A stretch of DNA of 64,000 bases, from contig CAWCMS010000008.1 in the NCBI GenBank assembly GCA_963796675.1, forward strand, positions 625,721 through 689,720, given 5' to 3'. A model generated the notes under the pieces. It had not been told where the DNA came from, did no database searches, and saw nothing but the letters and a program-made list of their open reading frames with translations. Positions 47,060-57,460 of this stretch are shown here, in pieces. This DNA comes from CAWCDJ01 sp963796675. GTDB lineage: Bacteria; Acidobacteriota; Terriglobia; Bryobacterales; Bryobacteraceae. The translations under genes were made by a program, and so were the position numbers. Position 1 is the stretch's first letter, and each line of letters opens with the position of its first letter.

Positions 47060-48988
47060 TGCCGGCCTCCGTGCGCAGGCGCTTGTTAATGGGAAAGTTC
47101 CCGTTGGTGATGTTGTATTGGACGCCGCGGTCCGTCAGGCGCTTGGAGGCACCGACGTCGTTGTTTCCGGTCACCCTTCGTGCATCAGTTCGGTGACGAC
47201 GCCTTGAGCGTGTCCCACTTCGGCAGCGACGTGCAGCATCTCATGAGACAGCACCAGGGGATCGTCATCCGTGCCGTCGAAGGCGGTCTGCCGCACAAAA
47301 TGGAGAACTTGATCGCCGACACCCCATGGGTGGTCGGATCCGAGTTTACGGCGTGGCCGGACATCATCGCCTCACCCCGATCAAAATGGCCCGCGCCATC
47401 AGAATATTGATCACCGCGAAGACGTCCACCCGATCATCGCCGGTATCGTAGTTGCGGCACATGATCCGCTGGTGCTGGCTGCCTACCAGGAAGTTGAAGC
47501 CGTCCCAGGATTGTTGCGGGTCGGCAACGGATTTACACTTGCCACGGCCAAGGTCTGCGCCGTATCTGTGCTGACGAGCTGGTCGATGGTGACAAATTTG
47601 CCATCCGTCCGCGTGATGAGGATGTCCGCCGAGCCCTGCGTATCGTTGAACCGCCTCGGATTGGCCGCTGCCACTGCAACGTATGGCGCCGAAACGGCCG
47701 CCGCGAGCGCATTGGCGGTCTGGATGGGCGTGAAGCCTGTACCGCTCGCATCTACCGGGACGATCGGAACGATCGTCATCGAAGGCTCACCGGCGCGAGT
47801 TCATCCGAAAGCCCATACGGCTGGGATTACCGAGCGAATCAATTCCAGAGGCGCTGGATCCACCGGCATTCGCGCCCGGAGGGGGATTGCTGGACCCGGC
47901 ATCCGAAACCGTCACCATGTTCTCTACAGGATCGCGCTCTTCTACTCCGAGAATCTTCGGCCCAATGGAACTTTGCGCCAATACCCGGCGGAACCACTTG
48001 AGCGCGCGCCGGCGTGCATTGTCCTTGGAAACTACCGGTGCCCCTCCTGGTGTTGTCCGCATAACATGGACAGAACATGCGAAGGCGCTGGCGGTCGTCG
48101 CCGATCGGCAATTCGGCCACTACCTTGCATTTGGGGCTGCGCCGGACAGCGCGGTATCTCGTAACCGGCACGCACCTTCTGATCGAGGATTTCAACATCC
48201 GGCTCACCCTGATCCACCATGTCGGTTACAAGCAGTGACTGCGCGGGCTTGGGCGACCCGGTTGCCCGGGGGGAAAAGTGCCGGGCGGAATCGGTCCGAC
48301 AGTGCCGTTCTTATCGGCTTCGTCCACAACCAGCCGCAGATACTTGGATCGATAGGCCACGCCGGAATGAACCTTGGCACACTGCACATCCAGTTTGCGG
48401 GCAGCATACGCGGCGCCGGTGAAAAGCTCATGATGATCGACGGTGCCGTCGGCCTTATAGACCGGCTTCAGCGCTTCGAGCGTCACCTGCACCGTCCCAC
48501 CGGCCGCGGGGTCTACCACCTGCACCTTGAAGGTGGCAATGTCCACATCGGCCTCGGCATGAAACTCGAAGGCGTCGGGAAAAGCCGCCTGGCTCTGGTC
48601 GGACCGCCCTTGTCCACCTGGAACTTGCTAATCAGCAAGAAGGTGAGGTGGTCGTCGTCCAAGTAAGTGTTTATCCGGCGAGCCGTGCACGAAGCAGATG
48701 CTCACCGGAGGGGCATTCTTCTTCACGAACACGTTGGTAGTGGTGGTGGATTTGCTTTCCTCCCTCGCCTCGATATCGGGCACGGTGACCGCGTCGCCGG
48801 CTCGCAGAGGACGGGTGAGAAAATCTGCTCCGGGGTTGGCGTCCCGCACGGGCTGGCAATTGATAAACCCGTTGTCGATGGCAATCCCGCAGAGTGTATC
48901 GCCGTCGCTAGCGGTGACTACTTTCGGCACTTGAGCACGCTCCTCCTCGCGAGAATTCCACCTGGGCCGTTTCGATCCTGGGGCTCAT
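47034..48988 (-). CDS. LysM-domain protein with C-terminal HEMLH zinc-peptidase motif, candidate T6SS effector, frameshifted
   Basis: Fragments in all three frames join into one protein of about 640 residues. Its ATG at 48988 overlaps the vgrG stop (a GTG at 48930 is an alternative). Order: LysM (VVTASDGDTLCGIAIDNGF...LRAGDAVTVPD), a conserved-looking middle (FVHGSPDK, DDDHLTFLLISKFQVD, SKYLRLVVDEADKNG, LLVTDMVDQG, KVVAELPIGDDRQR, ALKWFRRVLAQSS, NMVTVSDAGS), a segment with RNYDTGDDRVDVFAV, then DDDPLVLSHEMLHVAAEVGHAQG. HEMLH (47231-47245) is an HExxH motif. After one more frame break the protein ends at 47034. LysM suggests peptidoglycan binding. Position after vgrG suggests secretion by the T6SS. 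At least eight indels; no active site proven. Confidence 0.65.
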
Positions 48989-51367
48989 TTCGGCTCCCAT
49001 ACGGTCTTATCCATGTTCGGGAAGGTCACCTTGCAACTGCCGGGGTCCACGCCATCGATACGGGCGAAGCCCTTGTCATCGAGCGTTCCCTCGGCAACCG
49101 TCTGCCCGTCGGGCAGAGTAACTTTGTAGGACTCGCCGGGGACCGGCTTGTTCTCGGTATCCAGGAGCTTGATTTCGATGTACGTCTTCGGCTGCTGTTG
49201 CTGGTCCTGGTTTTGGGAGCCTGCCGGCAGCGCCGGCAGAACCGCCCGCGGGTGCGGGCGCAGGCGGATGGAACGCCACAGGCACCACGGTCCCATAGCG
49301 CCCCGTCTTCTGTTGTTTCTGCGCCGCCTGAATCTGCGACGACTGGCCGGGGTCAGCCACGTCGGCGTCATTCGCCGCTTTCGGGTCCGCCGGCGATACG
49401 GCGCTTCCGGCATTCCCGCTCATGGCGGGCGAACCGGGGCCGGAGTTGATCCGAGTCATCTGTCCGTCCAGCACGATCATGGTGCCCTTCACCGTGACGC
49501 CGCTGGGGTCGATGACGACGCAATTGCCGCCGCATTTCAGCGTGATTCCCGTACTGCCCTCGATGACGATGCCCATGCCGGCATCGAGATAGAGGTTCAT
49601 GGAAGTCTTCTCCGAATGATTCTGGCTGAAGACTTCGATCACGTCGCCGGTCACTTGCAAGGAGTGCGACCCGGTCACCTTGATGGCCTGTTTGCCGGTG
49701 ACAGCAAGGTTATGGTCGTTGCCGATTTTGATCACCTGGTTGTTGTCAATGGTCACCTGGTGATCGTTCTTGATGTGCTCGTAGTGATCCTGACCGATGA
49801 CTAAGTGGACGTTCCGGTCGATGTTCTGGAACTTATCCTGTTTGACCCGGATGTCCATATTGAGTTCGCCATGGACGAAAATCTGCTCGCTGCCCTTCTT
49901 GTCCTCGAGGCGAATCTCGTTGAATCCGCCGCCGCCCTTGGAGCTGTAGGACTTCAGCGTGCTCTTGGTCTGCTCGTCGGGCAGCGTATAGGGCACAACC
50001 TGATCGGCGTTATATACGGATCCCGCAATCGATCGGCCGGTCCGGGTCGCCCTCGAGGAAGGTGACCAGCACCTCCTGGCCGATGCGCGGAAGCTGAATC
50101 CCGCCCCACTGCTTTCCCGCCCAGCTCTGTGCCACTCGGATCCAGCAGGAGCTGTTCTCGTCCTTCGTGCCGTCGCGGTCCCAGTAGAACTGCACCTTGA
50201 CGCGGCCGTACTTGATCGACCCAGATCTCCTCGCCCGACTTTCCCACCACCTGGGCGGTCTGCGTCCCCTTCATCACCGGCTTGGCGCTGATGCGCGGAG
50301 GCCGGTAGACCACCGAGCTGGGGATCGCGGCGAACGAATTCGCGTATTCGAACTTCTGCGTGGAGCCGGAACGATAACTGGTATTCGCGCCTTTGTGTTC
50401 GATCCGCGTGAGCACATACTCCTGGTTGCTCTCATCGCGAAAATGTTCCTCGAGCGTGAACTTGTAGCCGGACTCGAACGCCATGCAACTGCTGAGCCCG
50501 CCCGCGGTGTTGATCTCGGCCTCGCGCTCTTCCAGGCGGATGCGGGAGTAGCGGTCGCCATCGTCCTTCGACAGATAGCCGCCCGGGTAGTCGTAGAATT
50601 CTCCGATCTGGTCGCCGGAAAGCGTCGCTGAACAGGTCGGTGTTCGGCTTGGTGAAGTCGTAGTCGGTCAGGGAGGCGGTACCGGTCGAGGTGCGGTACT
50701 CGTATTGGAGCGACGAGATCACACCCTCGGGCTCGGGTGGAACCGGTAGAAGCGTTGTAGACCACCGTAGAGGTATGCGGGCAGGTGGTAAACGCGCTCG
50801 AAGTCGTCGCCCGAGGACGAGCGTGTGCTTGTCTTCGTCGATTGCTCGAAGTAATAGAAGATGCCTTCGTCTTCCATCAGCCGCGAGATGAAGTTGAAAT
50901 CGGTCTCGCGGTACTGCACGCAATATTCGCGGGGGCTGTAAGTGCCTTGTAAGTTGAGCCGGTAGTCGGAATAGCCGCGGGTCGAGAACACTTTCTCGAT
51001 GATATCCGGCACCGACTGATTCTGAAAGATCCGGCAGTTCGAAAAGTGACTGAGAAAGGCGAGCCACGGCACCAGTTCCAGCTCGTAGACCGAGTAGCCG
51101 TCCTCGCCGGATTCGAGCAGCCGTGATGCTGTTGATGAGCGTATGGAAATGCCGGTCCTCCCGTCACCGAGGTGGAACGACAGCACCGCCGGGGTCATCC
51201 AGCAGGCTCTTCATGTCGACATTCGGATCCTCGGAGAGCGCCTTCACCATGAAACGGAAGGGCTGCGAGACGCCCTCATGGCCGGTAAAACTGTCGACCA
51301 AGAGGGCGTCGTCACCGAGGCTGTTCACCTTCAGGCGAAACGGACGATCGGATTGTGTCGCAGGCAC
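48985..51367 (-). CDS. vgrG: T6SS spike protein VgrG with transthyretin-like C-terminal domain, frameshifted
   Basis: VgrG (TssI) trimerises as the spike tip. From GTG 51367 it has the gp27-like part (VDSFTGHEGVSQPFRFMVKALSED; IIEKVFSTRGYSDY; REYCVQYRETDFNFISRLMEDEGIFYYF), the gp5 OB fold (WIRVAQSWAG-, GQEVLVTFLEGDPDRPI) and a beta-helix needle (IRLEDKKGSEQIFVHGE, repeated V-T-I/V motifs). A linker then leads to about 68 residues (IEIKLLDTENKPVPGESYKV...DKGFARIDGVDPG) with a transthyretin/prealbumin-like pattern, a known effector-docking type of extension. At least seven indels split the frame. It overlaps the LysM gene and follows clpV by 21 bases. Confidence 0.87.
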
Positions 51368-51388
51368 GGTATTTCCACTCAGTCTGGT

Positions 51389-54048
51389 TTATGCGTAAGT
51401 GAAGGACCCGTCTTCGGCGATGCCCACCCGGATCGATCGGGCCGTTCTCCTTCTGCGATCCTGCCCAGAATCTGCCTCGAGATCTCCGGCAGCAGGGTAT
51501 TGGTCAGGATATTGTCCACGTTGCGGGCGCCGCTCTCCACTTCGGTGCAGCGCTTGGCCACTTCGTCCACCAGCGCGCATCGTAGGACAGCGTGATGCTA
51601 TGCGTCTCCGTCAGACGCCGCTGGATCTTGCCGAGCTTCAGCATGATGATCTTCTTCAGCGCCTCGTCGCGGATCGGGAAGTACGGAATGATCACCATGC
51701 GGCCCAGGAAGGCCGGCTTGAAGATCTTGTCGAGCTCCGGCTTGAGCGCCTTGACCAGGCCCTCGGGCGACGGCGTGGTCTCGGGATCGGCGTACAGCTT
51801 CATCAGCGTGTCGGTGCCGGCGTTCGAAGTCAGGATGATGATGGTGTTCTTGAAGTCGATCTCGCGGCCTTCGCCGTCCTCCATCTGGCCCTTGTCGAAC
51901 ACCTGGAAGAACAGCTCCAGCACGTCGGGATGCGCTTTCTCGACCTCATCGAGCAGCACCACCGAATAGGGCCGGCGGCGCACCGCTTCGGTCAGCACGC
52001 CGCCCTCGCCGTAGCCCACATATCCCGGAGGCGATCCCTTCAGGGTCGAAACCGTGTGCGCTTCCTGGAACTCCGACATGTTGATGGTGATCAGGTTCCG
52101 CTCGCCGCCATAGAGCAGGTCGGAAAGCGCGAGCGCGGTTTCGGTCTTGCCGACGCCGCTCGGTCCCACCAGCAGGAACACGCCGACCGGCTTGCTGGGA
52201 TCGTCCAGGCTGGCGCGCGACGTGCGAATGCGCTGGCTGATCGCTTCGAGCGCGTGGTTCTGGCCGATCACGCGCCTGCCGAGGTGCTTCTTCGAGCTTG
52301 AGCACGGTCGCGATTTCGTCCTTCAGCATCTTGCCGACCGGAATGCCGGTCCAGCCGGAGATCACTTCGCCGACGATCTGCGCGTCCACGCAGACGCGCA
52401 TCAGCGGCTTCTCGCCCTGCAGCGTTTCGAGCTCGGCGTTCAGCGCGTCGAGTTCGCGCGCGCATGGCTTCGGGATCGGTCGCGGGCTGGGCGGCGGTGC
52501 CGTCGTCCGCGGGCTGCGGCACGGTGCCGCTTTCGAGCTGGCCGCGGATTTCGCGAATCCGGCCACCAGGTCGCGCTCCTTCTCCCAGCGCTCATTCAGC
52601 GCTTTGAGGCGGGCTTCGGTCTTGGCTGCGGTCTCGGCGATCGCCTGCCAGGCGCTCGGCGTGGTCGGCGCCGACGGCGGCTTCGCGCTCCAGCACACGG
52701 CTCTGCACGGCGAGATCGTCGAGCGTGCGCTGTGAGTCTTCGATGGGCGGCGGCATCGAGTTCTGGCCCAGGGCCAGGCGCGCGCAGGCGGTATCGAGCA
52801 CGCTCACCGCCTTGTCCGGCAAGCTGCCGGTCCGGCAGGTAGCGGTGCGAGAGCTTCACCGCGGCCAGCAGGCCCTCATCCAGAATGCGCACGTTGTGAT
52901 GCTTTTCGAGCGCCGGCACGACGCCGCGCAGCATCACGCGCACTCGCTTCGGTCGGGCTCCTCCACCTTCACCAGCTGGAAGCGGCGCGCCAGCGCCGGG
53001 TCTTTCTCGAAGTACTTCTTGTATTCGGACCAGGTGGTGGCGGCGATGGTGCGCAGTTCGCCGCGCGCCAGGGCCGGCTTCAGCAGGTTGGCGGCGTCGT
53101 TCTGTCCGGCCTGCCCGCCGGCGCCGATCATGGTGTGCGCTTCGTCGATGAACAGGATGATCGGCGTGGGCGACGATTTCACTTCGTCGATCAGGCCCTT
53201 CAGCCGGTTCTCGAATTCGCCCTTGACGCCCGCGCCGGCCTGCAGCAGCGCCAGGTCGAGCGTGCGGAGCGTGACGTTCTTCAGCACCGGCGGCACGTCG
53301 CCCTGCGCGATGCGCAGCGCGAAGCCTTCCACCACGGCGGTCTTGCCGACGCCCGCCTCGCCGACCAGGATCGGGTTGTTCTGGCGGCGCCGCGTGAGGA
53401 TGTCGACCACCTGGCGGATTTCGAAATCGCGCCCCAGCACCGGATCGATCTTGCCCTGCTTGGCGTTTTCCGTCAGGTTGACGGTGAACTGATCGAGGTT
53501 GGGCGTCTTGCCGCCCACCGGACGCGGGCCCTCGGCCGCTCCGGCCGCGGCAGCCGCGGCGGCCAGTTCAGCATTCTCCGCCGAGCCGGCCACGATGTCA
53601 TGAAATCCTTGCGCAGGGCATCGGCCTGGATCTTCTGCAACTCTTTGCTGACTTCGCGCGAAAGCCGCGCCAGCTCCTCGTCGTGGACCAGGGCCAGGAT
53701 GGTGAAGCCGGTCCGCACTTTGGCCGCGCCGAAATCGATGGAGCCGATGGTCCAAGCCTTCACCATCATGTCGCGAACCGTCGGGCTGACCGAAGGAGTG
53801 CGGGCGTTGCCCGATTTCAGCTTGTCCAGGCTGCGGGTCAGTTCGGCGGCCAGCCGCGACTTGTCGATGCCGAAATGCTTCGCGATGCATGCAAAGTCGC
53901 CGTCGCTCGAATCGAGCAGCTTCATCAGGTAGTGCTCGACTTCGACGTCATAATGTGTGCGAGAGAGAGCCAGTCCCAATGCGCCCTCGAGCGCGGCCCT
54001 CGCGGAATCGTTCAACTTGCCTATCAGCGATCGATCGTTCAGTCTCAT
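51389..54048 (-). CDS. clpV: T6SS AAA+ ATPase ClpV (TssH), frameshifted
   Basis: ClpV disassembles the contracted TssB/TssC sheath for recycling. The span fits about 886 residues. From ATG 54048 the N domain (NDRSLIGKLNDSARAALEGAL...VEVEHYLMKLLD) is followed by D1 with GEAGVGKTAVVEGF (Walker A) and ILFIDEAHTMIGAGG (Walker B), a middle coiled coil, then D2 with GPSGVGKTETALALSDLLYGG and VVLLDEVEKAHPDV, and the end IRVGIAEDGSFTYA. At least six frame changes are needed, for instance near 53600, 52950, 52830, 52460, 52280 and 51570. It lies between tssG and vgrG in the operon. Confidence 0.9.
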
Positions 54049-54084
54049 CAAGCCCCCAGAGAAATACTCAATTCAAGAAGAAGT

Positions 54085-55113
54085 CTATCCCAAAAGGAAA
54101 ACTGTATCGGAGGGGGCGCGGTCGAAATTCGCCCCCGATTTGACCCATGTAAACCAGCCGAGGCGCGGCCCTGCGACCCCGTCCTCACCCAGATTGCAGG
54201 GAGGCACTTCGTCGCGGCTGAGAACAAGCTGTACCTCGATTTCGAGCTCCGGACCGCAGAAGAGACGCACCAGGTCGCGCAAGGGCTCGAACGCCGAACC
54301 GCCCGGCAGGAAGCCCAGGTAGTGACCGGCGGTCAGCGGGCCCAGCACCAGCCGCAGCCGCGACTGCTGGTCCCAGATCTCATCTCCCACCACTACTCCC
54401 ACGCCCAACTGCTCGGAGTAGGAGTCGCCATCTTCGAAGACGCACTGGTTCGAAGGGTCGAGCGACTGCCACGCGCCCACGAACTGCTCCACTTCTGCCG
54501 GCACTCCGAAATAATCCTCGAGAATCTGCTGCAGGCTCGCCGCCGATTTCGGCTGCAGGGAGAGCAGGCCGGTATAGTAGAGCAGCGATTCGTCGCGGAT
54601 CACCAGGCGGTGCTGCAAGCCGCCGGTTCCGATGCCGATCAGGCACATCAGGTACCGCGAAAGCCGGTCTTCGCCATCCCGCTCGTAGGCTACCGCCGAC
54701 CGGTGCTTCTCCCATGCCTGGTAAAACAGGGAGATCATCCGGTGGTTGAAGATGTCGAAGAACGCCGCCATCGTGCGATCGCGGTTGCGCAGGCGGTCCG
54801 CCACCATCTCGGAGTAGCAGTACGGCAGAACGCCCTGGGGTCCGGTGAGCCCCATGAAGTTCACCGTCATGCGAGGCACGGGCCCGTCCCAATCGATGGA
54901 GTCGATCTCGGTGGGAGGAAACGCCAGCGAATTGTGGACCTGGAAGCGGAGCCCTTCGTTTTCCGGCTTGGCAAATCCGCCGACCGATTCCTTGCCCTCG
55001 GCAATGCGCAGCAGAATGCGCACGGCCTGGAAAAAATCGAACAGGCCGGGGCGTTCGCGCAGCGCCACCGCGACTTCGGTGAGCGGATGAGCTTCGGGAA
55101 CCGCCGCCGTCAT
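54085..55113 (-). CDS. tssG: T6SS baseplate protein TssG
   Basis: A 342-residue baseplate wedge protein (VasB/ImpH family). The start at ATG 55113 overlaps the tssF stop (ATGA). Typical TssG signatures are FDFFQAVRIL near the N-terminus, VHNSLAFPPTEI, MTVNFMGLTGPQGVLPYCYSEMV, FFDIFNHRMISLFYQAWEKHR and, at the C-terminus, LGPLTAGHYLGFLPGG. TssG works with TssF, TssE and TssK to join spike and sheath. The frame is intact. Confidence 0.92.
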   Translation of the reverse strand: MTAAVPEAHPLTEVAVALRERPGLFDFFQAVRILLRIAEGKESVGGFAKPENEGLRFQVHNSLAFPPTEIDSIDWDGPVPRMTVNFMGLTGPQGVLPYCYSEMVADRLRNRDRTMAAFFDIFNHRMISLFYQAWEKHRSAVAYERDGEDRLSRYLMCLIGIGTGGLQHRLVIRDESLLYYTGLLSLQPKSAASLQQILEDYFGVPAEVEQFVGAWQSLDPSNQCVFEDGDSYSEQLGVGVVVGDEIWDQQSRLRLVLGPLTAGHYLGFLPGGSAFEPLRDLVRLFCGPELEIEVQLVLSRDEVPPCNLGEDGVAGPRLGWFTWVKSGANFDRAPSDTVFLLG

Positions 55114-56975
55114 GCCAGAATCCTCAAACCCGCTCTCGGCGGCCATTCTTTCAACGGCTCCCTTCTCTGGCGCGTCTTCGCCACCAGTTGCGTGAAGCTG
55201 TTGAGCGAAGCGTAGAGCGCCAGGAAATGTTCGATCACGCTGGCGAACAGATAGACGCCGCCGCCGACAAACTGTTCTTCGTCGAGCTCCATTTCGACGC
55301 GGATGCCGCGGGCGAAGGCAATGCCGTTCTCCGAAACCACGCGGGCGAAGTGCGGCTTGCTGTCGAGTCTCGCGATGCCCTCGATCATCCGCTGGGAAAA
55401 CGGCGACTCCGTGAAATCGTACAGGCGCAGGATCTGCTGCAGCGCGCTCCGCCCGCTCTCGACCAGCGAAAGGTAATTGAGCGAGAGGTGCGAAATGAGC
55501 TGCCAGAGCGCCATCCTGGTAGTCGGCGGACGCAGCGGCATGGTGGGCTTCGTCAGGGCGACGATGCGCTTGATGGGCGCGTTGCCTTCGAGCTCGAAAT
55601 CGCCGTCCTCGTTACCCCAGGGCAGCCGGGCCGGCAGGTTGCGATTGGTGCACGTCGTGTAGATCGTGAGGGTATCGGTCTTCGGCAGGGCCGGACGCAT
55701 GGAGCGGTCCACCAGCGACAAATAAATGTCCGACCCTTCATCGTTGAGGCGCGAAGCCATCCTCCGGTTGGCGATCCAGAAGCAGTCCTGGCTCACCTCG
55801 GTTTCGTGCCGGTACGAGTAGAACGGGCGGTAATTCACGATCTGCCGCGTGGAGGGGTCGATCGTGCCGACCTGATCCACCGAGAATATCTCGACCGCGA
55901 GCGGCCGCCGGATGTCGGGCCGTACGGGGTATTCGTATTTCCGCTGGTCGAACAGGATCGGCTCGGCTGTCTGCGGAAAGAGATTGATGATGGGGACGCA
56001 GCCCAGGCGGAACACCTTGGAGGTGATCCCGATCTCCAGGCGTTCGCGTCGGTCTTCGTCCACTGCGGTCGAAAAAACGAAGAGGAACTCCGCCTGGTTG
56101 GTGAACCCGCCTTCGAAAATCTCGCCGAGCGGCCGTGGTTTGCCGTCTTCGCCGGGAGGTCCCACGATGTCCACGAAAAGGAACTTCGAGGGCATGGCGA
56201 AGAACTCCTGCAGGGTACGGTAGCCCGGGAAGGAGCGGTGCGGGTACGGGAGCATCGCGTCGGCCTCCGCAAACCCCGCGGGCCGCAGGCAGGAGGCCGG
56301 CAGCGTGACCGCTGGTATTCGCGGGTTGCCCGGATCGCGAACCACGATGCGAGTGAGTTTCGAGCAGAGCTGTTCGTAGAGCGCGTGTACCAGGCTGTTC
56401 TCGCCGGTCAGGTGGAAGCGCAGGCTGCCGATTTCGAGCTTGGGCAACGGCGCATCCGGATTGCTCGTGATCGCCAGGCGAATGACGAAGGGCTCGGACG
56501 CCTTGATGGTGGGCTTCACGCGGTCCGGCGTGCGCCATTCGGCAGCTGTTACCGCGAGCGGCCAGATCGTGAGATCGGAGCAAGTGCGGAACTTGCAAGG
56601 CACGCCGCCGACCGGCCGCGAATACAGCACCGTCTCGCGCGGAATCTCGAGGCCCGTGGTCAGCTTGCCGTGCTCCAGGTCGATACCGAATTCGGCGATC
56701 GCCATCGATGGAATCGGCCGGATCAGGTGCGGATAGACGATCCCCAGGATGGCCTCGGTGATTTCCGGAAAATCGTCGTCGAGTTTCAGGTGAATGCGGC
56801 CGGCGAGCAACGCAAAGGCCTGCAGCAGGCGCTCTACGTGCGGATCGCCCGCTTCGTTGGCGGCGTCGAACTGGAGGCGCGAAGCGATCTTGGGGTATTT
56901 CTCGGCGAACTCCGCGCCCATATCGCGGAGGAAGCTGAGCTCGCGTTCGTAATAGAGCAGCAGCTCATCCCGCAT
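55110..56975 (-). CDS. tssF: T6SS baseplate protein TssF
   Basis: A 621-residue protein with the TssF (VasA/ImpG) opening MRDELLLYYERELSFLRDMGAEFAEKYPKIASRL, followed by DPHVERLLQAFALLAGRIHLKLDDDFPEITEAIL. Later family elements are FRTCSDLTIWPL, SLRFHLTGENSLVHALYEQL, RSFPGYRTLQEFFAMPSKFLFVDI and the C-terminal FASVIEHFLALYASLNSFTQL. Length and order are normal and the frame is intact. Its start overlaps the tssE stop by 11 bases, which suggests coupled synthesis. Confidence 0.93.
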   Translation of the reverse strand: MRDELLLYYERELSFLRDMGAEFAEKYPKIASRLQFDAANEAGDPHVERLLQAFALLAGRIHLKLDDDFPEITEAILGIVYPHLIRPIPSMAIAEFGIDLEHGKLTTGLEIPRETVLYSRPVGGVPCKFRTCSDLTIWPLAVTAAEWRTPDRVKPTIKASEPFVIRLAITSNPDAPLPKLEIGSLRFHLTGENSLVHALYEQLCSKLTRIVVRDPGNPRIPAVTLPASCLRPAGFAEADAMLPYPHRSFPGYRTLQEFFAMPSKFLFVDIVGPPGEDGKPRPLGEIFEGGFTNQAEFLFVFSTAVDEDRRERLEIGITSKVFRLGCVPIINLFPQTAEPILFDQRKYEYPVRPDIRRPLAVEIFSVDQVGTIDPSTRQIVNYRPFYSYRHETEVSQDCFWIANRRMASRLNDEGSDIYLSLVDRSMRPALPKTDTLTIYTTCTNRNLPARLPWGNEDGDFELEGNAPIKRIVALTKPTMPLRPPTTRMALWQLISHLSLNYLSLVESGRSALQQILRLYDFTESPFSQRMIEGIARLDSKPHFARVVSENGIAFARGIRVEMELDEEQFVGGGVYLFASVIEHFLALYASLNSFTQLVAKTRQRREPLKEWPPRAGLRILA

Positions 56976-57456
56976 TCTGGACCTCGTACTGCCCGCTGGT
57001 GAGCTGCAGAACCGTGTCGAAGGAGACGTGCTCCGGTTCGGGATCCATCAGCAGCAGGCCTTCGATGCGGAAGCGCAGGGTTCGGGTGCCCGCCGATTCC
57101 GATTCGAGCGGGACGATCCGCGCCTTGGCGATGCGTGGTTCGAACAGCTTCACGGCGCTCTGAAGCTGCCGGATGAGCTTCGACTTATCGTTCGGTGTGG
57201 CGATGCTGAAGCCGGTGAAATCGGGTAGGCCGAACATATAGACGGAGCGGTTCAGCTCCTTGAGTCCCTCGTCGGGCGGGACGGCGATGCGCCGCGTGTT
57301 GAGCAGCCATTCGAGGTCGCGGCGTACAGCATCGTGCAGCATGCGTTCGGACTGCGTGCGGGTCGGCGGCACTTCCTTCGAATTGCGCGGATCCAGATCG
57401 ATCAGCCGGTCCAGGACGGACAGGGTAACCGCCGTGTCTGTGAAGGATTGCGCCAT
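56965..57456 (-). CDS. tssE: T6SS baseplate protein TssE (gp25-like)
   Basis: A 163-residue protein of the gpW/gp25 family. Visible are SVLDRLIDLDP near the N-terminus, SERMLHDAVRRDLEWLLNTRR (the helix typical of gp25/TssE), YMFGLPDFTGFSI and a C-terminal beta element (LRFRIEGLLLMDPEPEHVSFDTVL). TssE nucleates sheath polymerisation on the baseplate. It starts four bases after tssA ends. Confidence 0.9.
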   Translation of the reverse strand: MAQSFTDTAVTLSVLDRLIDLDPRNSKEVPPTRTQSERMLHDAVRRDLEWLLNTRRIAVPPDEGLKELNRSVYMFGLPDFTGFSIATPNDKSKLIRQLQSAVKLFEPRIAKARIVPLESESAGTRTLRFRIEGLLLMDPEPEHVSFDTVLQLTSGQYEVQNAG

Positions 57457-57460
57457 GGGT

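Noticed and set aside
55188..57002. Plus-strand frame of about 604 codons opposite tssF
   Set aside because: Shadow of a full-length, family-typical TssF; composition is Arg/Gly/Glu biased and no domain is visible.
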